A DNA stretch of 33,129 bases. Source: Sphingobacterium sp. UBA2700 (GTDB taxonomy: Bacteria > Bacteroidota > Bacteroidia > Sphingobacteriales > Sphingobacteriaceae). This document shows positions 1 to 8,096 of the stretch, piece after piece. Where the stretch lies: assembly GCA_002354335.1 (NCBI GenBank), contig DELI01000014.1, positions 1 through 33,129 on the forward strand. Reading direction: 5' to 3'. The position numbers and the translations under genes are program-made. The notes under the pieces are model-generated. The model did no database searches, had not been told where the DNA came from, and saw only the letters and a list, made by a program, of their open reading frames with translations. Each line of letters opens with the position of its first letter. Position 1 is the stretch's first letter.

Positions 1-222
1 CCTATTTCAGGGATGGACAGTATAATTTGAGATGTATAATTTGTCTTTGAACCAAGAAAAGAAGGATGCAAGGATTGACAGGATCAGGCATGTTGTCTTG
101 AACCAGGAAAGGAAGGATGCAAGGATTGTCAGGATCCTGCTTATCCTTTAATCCTTTTTTTCAAAATAGTACATAGTATTCCCTTCCTAAGTCTAACATC
201 TAATATCTAATGTCTATGATCT
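1..222. repeat. Intergenic repeat block at left edge
   Basis: No gene is visible here. A partial copy of the TGAACCA(A/G)GAAA...AAGGATGCAAGGATTGACAGGATC element lies at 48-86. A longer copy at 99-162 carries the palindromic centre CAGGATCCTG (130-139) and part of the second arm, which decays into a T-run. At 187-223 is a heptad array in reverse orientation, with CTA at 187, 193, 200, 207, 214 and 221; on the minus strand it reads as TAG every 6-7 nt. TATAATTTG occurs twice (21-29 and 36-44). The same families recur at 3871-4420, 7547-8195 and 33071-33129. Confidence 0.8.
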
Positions 223-260
223 AAAAAAAAAAAGCGGCCCCAATATTCTTGGAAGCCGCC
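223..260 (-). terminator. Rho-independent terminator of the outer-membrane barrel gene
   Basis: On the minus strand, GCGGCTTCC (259-251) pairs with GGGGCCGC (241-234), with one bulge or wobble. The stem is followed by an uninterrupted run of 11 T (233-223). It begins about 25 nt after the stop codon of the barrel gene, as expected for an intrinsic terminator. Confidence 0.75.
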
Positions 261-284
261 TGTTTTCATAGGTGTTCAATATGT

Positions 285-3113
285 TTACATTCTTGGTCTA
301 CGCATACCGCCGTGGCCCATATTGTCCTCGACTGGCGCTATACCAGAGAATTTCTGTAGTTTAAAGGTAAAGGTCAGCATAAAGTAGCGACCTAAGCGGT
401 TCGTTTGTCTATCCAATAGCATGCTCTCCTGAACAGTTCTGGATAGATTCGTTTGCTCATTCAACAAGTCAAATGCCTGTAGGCGTACCGTCCCACGTTG
501 CCCTTTCAATAGCTTCTGCTCGATATAAGTATTGATGATGAACGGATTGGCGCTTGTTAATGGACCGTAGCCTGAGTTGAACGACTTCGACAAGTCGGCA
601 CCAAAAATCGTTGTCGGCGTAATATTTACCGATCCGATTAGCGTAGGCGTCCAGGTAGATACATTATTGTTATTGGTACCCATGCTATTTCTAGTATGGT
701 TGAAGGCATAACGAACGCCCGGGTTGATCTCTAAATTCTCAGAAGGGTTATAACGGAACATCAAACCTTGGTTAAATACCCAGTTATTGGCAATATTCTT
801 CGTCCCTGTCGTTTCTTCTAGGTCCTGAGAGATATATGAGATGTTCTTATTGTATGAAACACCCCCCATCAACATGATGTTGTAGGTTTTCTCTTTCAGC
901 GATTTTCCATAATGGTAGAATGAACTCACATTGTACACAGCATCCGACTCATTCAAATACTGCGTCTGAGAAACCATACCCAAATTTTCAATTCTCTGTC
1001 TTTTCACATAAGAAACAATACGATCGGTCGTCAAGTTACCATTCATCATTGCAAAGAAGGTATTACCCTTTTGGAAGTCCCCTGAACGGTATCTCATCAT
1101 CACGCGATGTCTGAACTCCGGATTCAAGTTCGGGTTACCATAGGTAATATTCGTTGAGCTATTTCCAACCGCATAAGGAAGAATTTGGTTTAACGTAGGC
1201 TCATTCGATTGTCCTGAATAATTGATGCTGATGTTCTTCTGACGAGAGAACTTGTACTCGAATCTCGCAATTGGCATCCAGTTTAAATTTGTACGATCGA
1301 TCACTGCGCTAGCATCATCGCTGGAAGCATCTCCCAACATTTTGGATGGCTGTACTGCAGCACCTAAGGAATATTTGATTTTATCATTCTCGTAGGCGTA
1401 GCTTGCACCAAAACGATGTGTAGTGAAGGAATAATCCTGATCGTAGTGATAGTTCAACATACGTTCCGCAGTGTTCGGCAATACATTGTCAGCCGCATCA
1501 AAAGCATCTTGATATTGTTTATTATCGTAATTGTTCTTGTTGAAATCGTACGAAATCTCGATTTTACCGTGTTGCGAAACAGGCTCCAGATAGGATAAAC
1601 TAGCACCTGCATTCCAGCTTTTATTATTCAATTCTTGAACCGTGCGCTCATAGATCTCGCCCAGTGTAGAGCCCTGTTCATTCGGATCGTTAATCAAACG
1701 CTCAAGTATACCTTGATAGTCTTTCGAAGTCGAGGCATTATCGTAGTTAAAGTTCATGAACAAGTTGCGCCCTTTATCACTTAATTTACGATTGTACAAT
1801 CCACTGATGCCAAAGCGCGGTGCATCGCTGAACGAGCCTTCAGTGCGCGTATCAGAGTTATCCAACAGCCCATTCTCGTCGAAAAATCTACCAAAGGAAG
1901 AAGAGTTGGCATCCGTGCCGTTGAATCCAAATTGCGGGGTAATCTTCACATAATCCTTGTCCGAGATATTCCATTCCAAATTACCTTCGAAACGATGGCT
2001 CGACAGGATGTTGTTCGCCGTAGAATCAGAATATTGATCCTGCGTTCCATTTTCTACAAAATATTGCGTCAAGCTGTTTGTCAAAAGGTCATTATCATCG
2101 CGTCCGTATGAGTAGCTACCATATACTTTCAACTTATCCGAGAAGTCGTGACGAATGTTGACCCCGATGGAACCTGCATTCGTAAGTCCGGAAGCACCTC
2201 CAAACATACCGCCTCCGCGGCCGCCACCACCGCCCATACGACGACGTGCACCACCTCCCATAGTATTGAAATCAAATAAAGGAGCATTGATGTTGTTCAA
2301 GTTTCCTAAAACAGAAACCTGGGATTTATCAGTCATACCCATCCACATTCCGGTAGCCTGATAACGATCTTCCGTACCATAACCTGCACGAAGCGTCGTC
2401 ATGTAGCCTTTATTGTATTTGGGATCGATTTGAATATTGATTATCTTCTCCGAATCGCCCGATTTATTACCGGTGATATTTGCCATATCACCATAGTCGT
2501 CTACCACTTGGATTTTCTCGATAATATTCGCTGGAAGGTTCTGCGTTGCAGTTTTCACATCGCCACCAAAGAAATCCTTTCCATTGATACGAACTTTGGT
2601 CACCTGCTCGCCCTGAGCCGTTACATTTCCGTCCTTATCAACTTCAACGCCTTGTAATTTCTTCAAAGCATCTTCAGCAACAGATCCTTCGCGAAGTTTT
2701 AAGTCTTTTGTGGAGTACTCTACTGTATCTCCTTTTACTTGCACGGTCAATACACCTTGCACAACAACTTCCTCAATCATGTTCGAATTCACTTTCAACA
2801 TGAAGGTCGGAACGCGAACTTCAGTCTGTCCCTCTGGAAAGTCCACTTCCTTCTCGGAAGCATCAAATCCAAGGCTGCTTACGCGTATCTTAAATTTTTG
2901 CGCTTTCACATTTTCGAAAGTATAAAACCCCGCCTGTGAGGAGCTGGTGCCCATCGAATCAGCATCCGCGATTAATCTTACTGATGCACCGGAAATAGGT
3001 CTCGACTCCGTGTCGAGCAACATTCCCTGCACGACCCTTTTCGTTTGTGCATAGCCTGTTGTGCCCATAGCAAGCAAACAAACAAATAAAAAGGCTCTTA
3101 CAATTCTATCCAT
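285..3113 (-). CDS. Outer-membrane beta-barrel protein with N-terminal CarboxypepD_reg-like domain (TonB-receptor-like)
   Basis: Predicted outer-membrane barrel protein of 942 aa; the substrate is unknown. The ATG at 3113 is preferred because it gives a clean signal peptide (MDRIVRAFLFVCLLAMGTTGYAQ in two parts, cleavage after AQ), an A-rich leader, and no overlap with the upstream gene. An in-frame ATG at 3137 would add 8 residues and overlap that gene by 11 nt. Residues about 27-107 form a CarboxypepD_reg-like beta-sandwich. Residues 112-232 resemble a plug domain (EEVVVQG, then RINGKDFFGGD). The rest is aromatic-rich barrel of the OMP_b-brl_3 type. Residues 286-308 are a Gly/Arg/Met-rich loop, and the C-terminus is also Gly/Arg/Met-rich (GHGGMRRPRM). 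No TonB box was recognised. It lies 13 nt after the CBM9-like gene, so the two are probably cotranscribed. Family is confident; transport function is not shown. Confidence 0.85.
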   Translation of the reverse strand: MDRIVRAFLFVCLLAMGTTGYAQTKRVVQGMLLDTESRPISGASVRLIADADSMGTSSSQAGFYTFENVKAQKFKIRVSSLGFDASEKEVDFPEGQTEVRVPTFMLKVNSNMIEEVVVQGVLTVQVKGDTVEYSTKDLKLREGSVAEDALKKLQGVEVDKDGNVTAQGEQVTKVRINGKDFFGGDVKTATQNLPANIIEKIQVVDDYGDMANITGNKSGDSEKIINIQIDPKYNKGYMTTLRAGYGTEDRYQATGMWMGMTDKSQVSVLGNLNNINAPLFDFNTMGGGARRRMGGGGGRGGGMFGGASGLTNAGSIGVNIRHDFSDKLKVYGSYSYGRDDNDLLTNSLTQYFVENGTQDQYSDSTANNILSSHRFEGNLEWNISDKDYVKITPQFGFNGTDANSSSFGRFFDENGLLDNSDTRTEGSFSDAPRFGISGLYNRKLSDKGRNLFMNFNYDNASTSKDYQGILERLINDPNEQGSTLGEIYERTVQELNNKSWNAGASLSYLEPVSQHGKIEISYDFNKNNYDNKQYQDAFDAADNVLPNTAERMLNYHYDQDYSFTTHRFGASYAYENDKIKYSLGAAVQPSKMLGDASSDDASAVIDRTNLNWMPIARFEYKFSRQKNISINYSGQSNEPTLNQILPYAVGNSSTNITYGNPNLNPEFRHRVMMRYRSGDFQKGNTFFAMMNGNLTTDRIVSYVKRQRIENLGMVSQTQYLNESDAVYNVSSFYHYGKSLKEKTYNIMLMGGVSYNKNISYISQDLEETTGTKNIANNWVFNQGLMFRYNPSENLEINPGVRYAFNHTRNSMGTNNNNVSTWTPTLIGSVNITPTTIFGADLSKSFNSGYGPLTSANPFIINTYIEQKLLKGQRGTVRLQAFDLLNEQTNLSRTVQESMLLDRQTNRLGRYFMLTFTFKLQKFSGIAPVEDNMGHGGMRRPRM

Positions 3114-3126
3114 ATATTGTGTTTTT

Positions 3127-3870
3127 CTAAGTCTCATTCAATGGTCCGACAATCCAAATCTCCGTTTTTGCAGCATAAGGAATGCGAACCGTCGGTGTCG
3201 AAGGCGCTCCATAGATACCCCTATTCTGTTGGGGCCTATTGCGCAATGCCTTCTGCAATATTGCATATTGATTATTCAGCTGTACTTGAATCGCTACGGT
3301 CTGCTTTGGATCTTTTAAGCCAATCGCATCAATAGGGATCTTTGCCTCATAAATCAGTTCGTTATCCGGAGTCAATTTCGCAATCGCCTGTACGCCATAG
3401 GTATTTTCAAAAGACAACAAGCCATCAACGATGCGTTGAAACCCTTTGACACCATAGCCACGACTACGCTTGATTAATTCCTCACGGACATTCATGTTTT
3501 CATAATTGTCATCTTGACGCATCGCGCGACGAGATTCGCTATCCGGTATCGGAAAAACCAATGCCGCCCCCTCTTTCTTCTTTCCGTCCTTATTAACGTT
3601 TATAATAAAGCCATTCCGCACGGCTTCATATTGCAGCATCTCGTTCTTTACCTTGATCGCCGCGAATATAAAGTCCGCATCGTTGCTGACCGCAAAACTC
3701 CAGCTGGAGTCCTGATCCATCGGCGTCAATTTATCCGTCCATTCCGCCAGATTAGCATCTATTGTAACAGGAAATGTAGGCACTAAGCGGTATTCTTCCT
3801 TTTTCTTCCGCTGCGCAAAAACACTCGCACATACGAAAACTAACAGGGTACAAATAATCGTTCTTTTCAT
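3127..3870 (-). CDS. Secreted CBM9-like (DOMON-type beta-sandwich) hypothetical protein
   Basis: Exported protein of 247 aa. The signal peptide is MKRTIICTLLVFVCASVFAQ, followed by a basic stretch (RKKKEE). Residues about 30-110 (TIDANLAEWTD, then SWSFAVSNDADFIFAAIKV and FIINVNKDGKKK) follow the pattern of carbohydrate-binding family 9-like domains, in which a small domain opens with ID..L.EW. No catalytic motif is visible. Residues 185-225 (PIDAIGLKDPKQTVAIQVQLNN) look like the closing strands of the same sandwich. It is the first gene of a probable two-gene operon with the outer-membrane barrel. An accessory role at the cell surface is inferred from that pairing only. The fold assignment is tentative. 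Confidence 0.6.
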   Translation of the reverse strand: MKRTIICTLLVFVCASVFAQRKKKEEYRLVPTFPVTIDANLAEWTDKLTPMDQDSSWSFAVSNDADFIFAAIKVKNEMLQYEAVRNGFIINVNKDGKKKEGAALVFPIPDSESRRAMRQDDNYENMNVREELIKRSRGYGVKGFQRIVDGLLSFENTYGVQAIAKLTPDNELIYEAKIPIDAIGLKDPKQTVAIQVQLNNQYAILQKALRNRPQQNRGIYGAPSTPTVRIPYAAKTEIWIVGPLNET

Positions 3871-4191
3871 GAGTCTATTTTGTAAGCTTTTTTGACATTA
3901 GAATACTCAAAATAGTTTACTCTACCTATATTTCAATGCAAAGAAAATTATAAGAAGTGTAAATAAATGTAAACGAAGATGGATAACAGAGAAGTTACAT
4001 TCTGGATTAGTATTTAGTAGTTAGTAGTTAGTAGTTAGTAGTTAGACCTATGGCGGACTACAATAGTTCGTTTTTTGTCTTGAACCAGGAAAGGAAGGGA
4101 CGTTTGTCTTGAACCAAGAAAAAAGGGTGTAAGGATTGACAGGATATTACGCTATAGGTCTTTATACTAAGTACTAAATACTAACTACTAT

Positions 4192-4269
4192 TTTTGAACC
4201 AAGAAAAAAAGGATGTAAGGATTGACAGGATCCTGCTTATCCTCTAATCCTTCCTTTCTTGGTTCAAAA
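4192..4269. repeat. 78-bp imperfect inverted repeat centred on CAGGATCCTG
   Basis: The two 39-nt arms (4192-4230 and 4231-4269) match at 31 of 39 positions when one is reverse-complemented. The outer 15 nt (TTTTGAACCAAGAAA) match without a mismatch, as does the 10-nt central palindrome CAGGATCCTG (4226-4235). This is the only complete copy in the window. The copies at 48-86, 99-162, 4080-4146 and 7930-7972 are partial. Confidence 0.85.
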
Positions 4270-4407
4270 CAAATCATCCTTCCTTTCCCAAAGCACAAAC
4301 CTATTGCCCGCCATAGGTCTAAATACTAAGTACTAACTACTAACTACTATTCCCGCCAAAGTTCTAAATACTAACTACTAACTACTAACTACTAACTACT
4401 ATTTCCC

Positions 4408-4415
4408 TATCTTTA
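4408..4415 (+). promoter_or_regulatory. Candidate -7 element for rnhB
   Basis: TATCTTTA matches the Bacteroidota -7 consensus TAnnTTTG at 7 of 8 positions. It ends 5 nt before the rnhB ATG, which would give a leaderless or nearly leaderless mRNA. No -33 TTTG is evident because the upstream sequence is repeat array. Weak evidence by itself. Confidence 0.35.
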
Positions 4416-4420
4416 CCCCC

Positions 4421-5032
4421 ATGGAAAACCCTTCATGTTTATTATCGACTTTTCAGCGGGATTTCATAGAGGCTGGATGTGATGAGGCTGGACGAGGATG
4501 TCTTGCAGGGCCGGTTTTTGCGGCGGCAGTAATCTTTCCGCCGGATTATCACAATGCGGTATTAAACGATTCGAAGAAATTATCAGAAAAAAAGCGCATG
4601 GCCTTACGGCCAATTATTGAGCAGGAGGCGCTAGCCTTTGCAGTTGCTTCGGTATCGGCGGCGGAGATTGACAAGATCAATATCCACAAAGCATCCTACT
4701 TAGCCATGCATAAGGCGATAGACCTGTTGAAACTGAAACCCGAATATCTTATTATAGATGGGAATAAGTTTATCCCTTACCCCGACCTTCCATACAGCTG
4801 TATCGTCAAAGGCGATGGGAAGTACCTTTCTATCGCGGCGGCTTCGATCTTAGCGAAAACCTATCGTGATGAGTATATGGACAATCTGGCGATTGATTTT
4901 CCGGACTACGATTGGTTGCAGAACAAAGGCTATCCTACGGTAAAGCATCGGGACGCTGTAATTCGCCTCGGTTTGACGCCACACCATAGAAAAACCTTCA
5001 GAGTTTCGGATCCGCAATTGGCCTTATTCTGA
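4421..5032 (+). CDS. rnhB: Ribonuclease HII
   Basis: Endonuclease that cleaves the RNA strand of RNA-DNA hybrids, including single ribonucleotides misincorporated in DNA. The protein is 203 aa, the usual family length. Catalytic acidic residues are visible: D21 and E22 in CDEAGRG, D113 in LIIDGNKF, and D132 in [21 protein letters not shown], corresponding to D16, E17, D108 and D126 of the E. coli enzyme. The ATG at 4421 starts [12 protein letters not shown]; the conserved core begins at residue 17, so no extension is needed. It is monocistronic, convergent with the YfhO gene 30 bp downstream, and its upstream region is made of repeats. Confidence 0.96.
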   Translation: MENPSCLLSTFQRDFIEAGCDEAGRGCLAGPVFAAAVIFPPDYHNAVLNDSKKLSEKKRMALRPIIEQEALAFAVASVSAAEIDKINIHKASYLAMHKAIDLLKLKPEYLIIDGNKFIPYPDLPYSCIVKGDGKYLSIAAASILAKTYRDEYMDNLAIDFPDYDWLQNKGYPTVKHRDAVIRLGLTPHHRKTFRVSDPQLALF

Positions 5033-5038
5033 AGGTTT
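4992..5038 (-). terminator. Possible terminator of the YfhO gene inside the rnhB 3' end
   Basis: Perfect 11-bp arms AAACCTTCAGA (4992-5002) and TCTGAAGGTTT (5028-5038) enclose a 25-nt loop. Read on the minus strand the second arm runs into GGTTTTTC, a short T-run, about 24 nt past the YfhO stop. On the plus strand no T-run follows. The loop is long, so this is a moderate call. Confidence 0.4.
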
Positions 5039-5062
5039 AATAAAAAAATCTTATAATATGAC

Positions 5063-7546
5063 TTAGCTTGCTTTAACGGCAGGCTTCTTTTTGTTGTGCT
5101 TATAGCCCATCCATGCCGCAAATCCTAAACCGATCACCAAAATAATCGATGCGATTAAAGAGATGATGTTCGAGATACGCATAGATTCCGGCGCAAATAC
5201 AAATTCTACTTTATGATTTCCGCCCGGAAGTTTTAATCCGCGTAAAACATAATCCGCACGGATGATCGGTGCTTCCTCTCCATCGATATAAGCTTTCCAA
5301 CCTTTATCATAAAAGATTTCCGAAAATACCGCGAATCCTTCTGTAGGTGTACTGTACTCATATTTCAACGTATCCGGATGGTAAGATACCAAGTTGATTT
5401 GCGCATTTGGCGAATTGGCAATTCCTTTGTCGTTAAACTGGTTTTTGAATCCTTCATTCACCACCGCCTCTTTACGAGGGTCGATGGTTCCTAAAGTGCT
5501 CATTTCCTCATTATTGCTCTTCACGAAAGTTACCTTATCTACGAACCAAGCATTGCCTAATGCAGAGCTACGGCGCTCAATACGATCTGAATTATTAGAA
5601 GGGTCTTTTGTGATTACATAACGAACGTTCAACATATCCAAAACATCCTCGTTGAGCGTATTATTAAATTGATTTTCAATCAATTCCTGGAAACGCATCA
5701 ATTTCGCTGCATGGTATCCACCAATACTCTTATGGAAGTAAGACGCACTCGCATCCTGGAATGGGCTAGTGGTCAAATCGAATACACGGTATGACAAATC
5801 CTTATCCATATGGATCAATTGATCTACTTCACGCTCAGGAATAGGCTTGTCGTAAATGCTCTTGTCAACAAAAGCATCGTTATTTAAATAACGCTTATCT
5901 ACCGTCCATAAGTCAACCAAGGTAATAAATGCGATTGCCGCAATTAAGATGCTTGCTGAAAGTTTTTTCTTCACGAATGCCCAAACCAAACCAATCGTTA
6001 AAGCAACGATTAGGAACGAACGCCAAGCATCTTTCGATGCTAAGTCCGCACGGTCTTTCAATAGGGCATTCGACAATTCGTTTGCAATATTTTGGTCTTC
6101 CACCATTTGTTGCAGCTGCGCAACGTATTGCTGATGCTGCGAAGTACGTAAATCTAGGATACTAGGCATCAATGCCACAATTAAACAAACCGCAGCAACA
6201 GCCCCACCGGTGTAAAGAATAGTCTTATCTAGTTTCGGGATCTCATTTCCACGAACAATCAGTTCGTTGATTGTCAATACTGCTAGTATCGGAATCAACA
6301 CTGCCGGAATCACCAAGATCGATTCTACTGCTCTAAACTTATTGTACATCGGGAAATAATCGAAGAACAAGTCGGAGATCAATGGGAAATGTCTACCAAA
6401 GGATAGCAATATCGCTAAAACCGTAGCGGTTAGTATCCACCATTTTAGGCGGTTTTTAACGATAAACAAACCTAATATTGCTAGAAAGACAATACCTGCA
6501 CCAAAATACCAAGGTCCTGATGTAAAGGATTTCTCGCCCCAATAGGTCGGGAAGTAGCTTCTTGCCATCTGAACAGCTTCGGCTTGTGGCGCGCCAACTT
6601 TCGTTAAGGCTTTTACCACATTTGATTTCTCATCCAATACGCCTGAAGAACGTCCCCCATAAGCATTCGGAATAAGGAACGTGATGTTCTCACCGATACC
6701 CTGGCTCCATGCATAAGCGTACTCTTTATCTAATCCGGATCCGGCATTTCCTGAATCATCGGTTTTCGTTAGATTCGATTTACCGCGGATGGTTTCTTTC
6801 GCATACTCGTAGGTAGGAAATAATACCGACGCATTAACCAATACCGCCAAAACGACACCGATCAACTGCAATACCGAGGCTTGTATGAATTTGTTGAGTT
6901 TTTTATCACGGATAGCATAGTATAGCTCAAATCCTACTAAAACTAAGATACAAAGGAACAGGTAGTAAGTAATCTGCACGTGGTTTGCGCGAAGCTCCAA
7001 GGCCAAGAATAGCGCTAAGAGCGACGGTCCCCAAAAGCGGCTCCCGCGATAACATAAGATTACAGACGCTATGATAGGCGCCATATAGGCGATGGCATAG
7101 GCCCTACTGAGGTGCCCCGCTTCGACATAAATAATATTATAGGACGAAAAGGCAATGGCTATTGCACCTAAGGCGGCGAGCCATGGCCGTATCTTCAATA
7201 CACTAAATAGGAAATATCCCCCCAATAAAAAGAGCAATAACACATCCGATGGAGGTGGAAAAACCGCCCGAATCGCAGGTCCTATATGGGTTGTTAGGTT
7301 ATTAGCATGATCATACCATATCTGATAAGTCGGCATACCGCCAAACATGGAGTTTGTCCACAAAGGTGTCTTCCCATCCTTTTCTTTGTAATCGAAGATT
7401 TCTTTCTGGCTGCCTCTAGCTTGCATCACATCATGCTGTAACAACGTTTTCCCTTGCCACACCGGTGTAAAGTAGAATACAACCAACAGAAGGAAGATCC
7501 CTATGACAGATAGGTGATTCGCGTTTTCCTTAAACCAATTTTTCAT
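5063..7546 (-). CDS. YfhO-family polytopic membrane protein (GT-C glycosyltransferase-like)
   Basis: Large inner-membrane protein of 827 aa, of the YfhO family (PF09586). Family members share the GT-C glycosyltransferase architecture; in Bacillus and Listeria they have been linked to glycosylation of cell-wall polymers. The substrate in this organism is unknown. One TM helix (residues 12-30) is followed by an extracytoplasmic loop with HD at 38-39 (QHDVMQARGSQKEIFDY) and WTNSMFGGMPTYQ at 63-75, the conserved first loop where GT-C enzymes place catalytic acids. About a dozen hydrophobic helices follow up to residue 555. A soluble domain spans about 565-785, then a last TM helix and a Lys-rich cytoplasmic tail (HNKKKPAVKAS). 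It stands alone; both flanking gaps hold signals or repeats. Confidence 0.82.
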   Translation of the reverse strand: MKNWFKENANHLSVIGIFLLLVVFYFTPVWQGKTLLQHDVMQARGSQKEIFDYKEKDGKTPLWTNSMFGGMPTYQIWYDHANNLTTHIGPAIRAVFPPPSDVLLLFLLGGYFLFSVLKIRPWLAALGAIAIAFSSYNIIYVEAGHLSRAYAIAYMAPIIASVILCYRGSRFWGPSLLALFLALELRANHVQITYYLFLCILVLVGFELYYAIRDKKLNKFIQASVLQLIGVVLAVLVNASVLFPTYEYAKETIRGKSNLTKTDDSGNAGSGLDKEYAYAWSQGIGENITFLIPNAYGGRSSGVLDEKSNVVKALTKVGAPQAEAVQMARSYFPTYWGEKSFTSGPWYFGAGIVFLAILGLFIVKNRLKWWILTATVLAILLSFGRHFPLISDLFFDYFPMYNKFRAVESILVIPAVLIPILAVLTINELIVRGNEIPKLDKTILYTGGAVAAVCLIVALMPSILDLRTSQHQQYVAQLQQMVEDQNIANELSNALLKDRADLASKDAWRSFLIVALTIGLVWAFVKKKLSASILIAAIAFITLVDLWTVDKRYLNNDAFVDKSIYDKPIPEREVDQLIHMDKDLSYRVFDLTTSPFQDASASYFHKSIGGYHAAKLMRFQELIENQFNNTLNEDVLDMLNVRYVITKDPSNNSDRIERRSSALGNAWFVDKVTFVKSNNEEMSTLGTIDPRKEAVVNEGFKNQFNDKGIANSPNAQINLVSYHPDTLKYEYSTPTEGFAVFSEIFYDKGWKAYIDGEEAPIIRADYVLRGLKLPGGNHKVEFVFAPESMRISNIISLIASIILVIGLGFAAWMGYKHNKKKPAVKAS

Positions 7547-7574
7547 TTAATGTATAGGATTATTGATATAGCCC

Positions 7575-7582
7575 CAAAAATA
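7575..7582 (-). promoter_or_regulatory. Candidate -7 promoter element of the YfhO gene
   Basis: On the minus strand TATTTTTG matches TAnnTTTG exactly, 28 nt upstream of the ATG at 7546. A short dyad (AATTGA-TT-TCAATT, 7585-7598) lies just upstream. A -33 TTTG at the proper distance is not clear. Confidence 0.45.
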
Positions 7583-7757
7583 TAGAATTGATTTCAATTA
7601 TTGAGAACTAATTTTGATGTAGATATGAGACATTAGATAGGAGACATTAGCGTATGGTCGCTAGCCTGCTTCTTCCTTTTCTTGAAGTTGCGATAGATTT
7701 TAGTATAGAATCCTATGAGTCTGCTTCTGCTTAAAACCATTGTAAAGCCCTTTCAAA

Positions 7758-7817
7758 CCCAATGCATAACCCAATCAAAGCCGCTCTGAAAGGGGTTTGA
7801 TTGGGTTATGCATTGGG
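7758..7817. repeat. Perfect 22-bp stem-loop
   Basis: The arm at 7758-7779 (CCCAATGCATAACCC then AATCAAA) is exactly complementary to 7796-7817. The loop is 16 nt (7780-7795). A second possible pairing, CCCTTTC (7748-7754) with GAAAGGG (7788-7794), joins the upstream flank to the loop, so two structures could coexist or compete. No T-run follows on either strand, so a simple terminator is unlikely. Confidence 0.85.
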
Positions 7818-7976
7818 TAGTATTTAGTAGTGAGTAGTTAATAGTTAGTAGTTAGTACTTAGTACTTAGTAGTTAGTAATTAGACCTAGGGCGGCAATAG
7901 TATTTAGTAGTTAGTACTTAGTAGTTAGACCCAATCCTGTAAATCCTTGCATCCTTTTTTTCCTGGTTCAAGACAA

Positions 7977-8096
7977 ACGTTCCATTCCTTTCAAAACAAA
8001 AACATCCTTCCATTCCTTTCAAAACAAAAACATCCTTCCCTTCCTTCCAAAACAAAAACATCCTTCCCTTCCTTCCAAAACAAAAACGTCCTTCCT
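7977..8096. repeat. 28-bp tandem repeat, about four copies
   Basis: Units of 28 bp, with catcctt at 8010, 8038 and 8066 and caaaacaaaaa in each, begin after a shortened first copy and decay after 8096. On the minus strand the unit reads as a purine-rich GGAAGGAAGGGAAGGATG followed by a T-rich tract, resembling the AGGAAAGGAAGGATG part of the neighbouring inverted-repeat element. The unit length is not divisible by 3, so it is not a coding repeat. Confidence 0.8.

Larger units (their letters stand above)
3871..4420. repeat. 550-bp repeat-filled gap between divergent genes
   Basis: No convincing gene is present. In order: A+T-rich leader of the minus-strand gene (3871-4000); forward heptad array TAGTAGT x4 preceded by TAGTATT (4008-4045); G+C-rich linker CCTATGGCGGACTACAATAG (4047-4066); two truncated TTGAACCA(G/A)GAAA elements (4080-4100 and 4108-4146); reverse heptad array (4152-4190); complete 78-bp inverted-repeat element (4192-4269); another fragment (4274-4290); near-palindromic linker CCTATTGCCCGCCATAGG (4300-4317); and two reverse heptad arrays (4318-4341 and 4362-4401) reaching to within 20 bp of the rnhB start codon. 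Confidence 0.85.
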
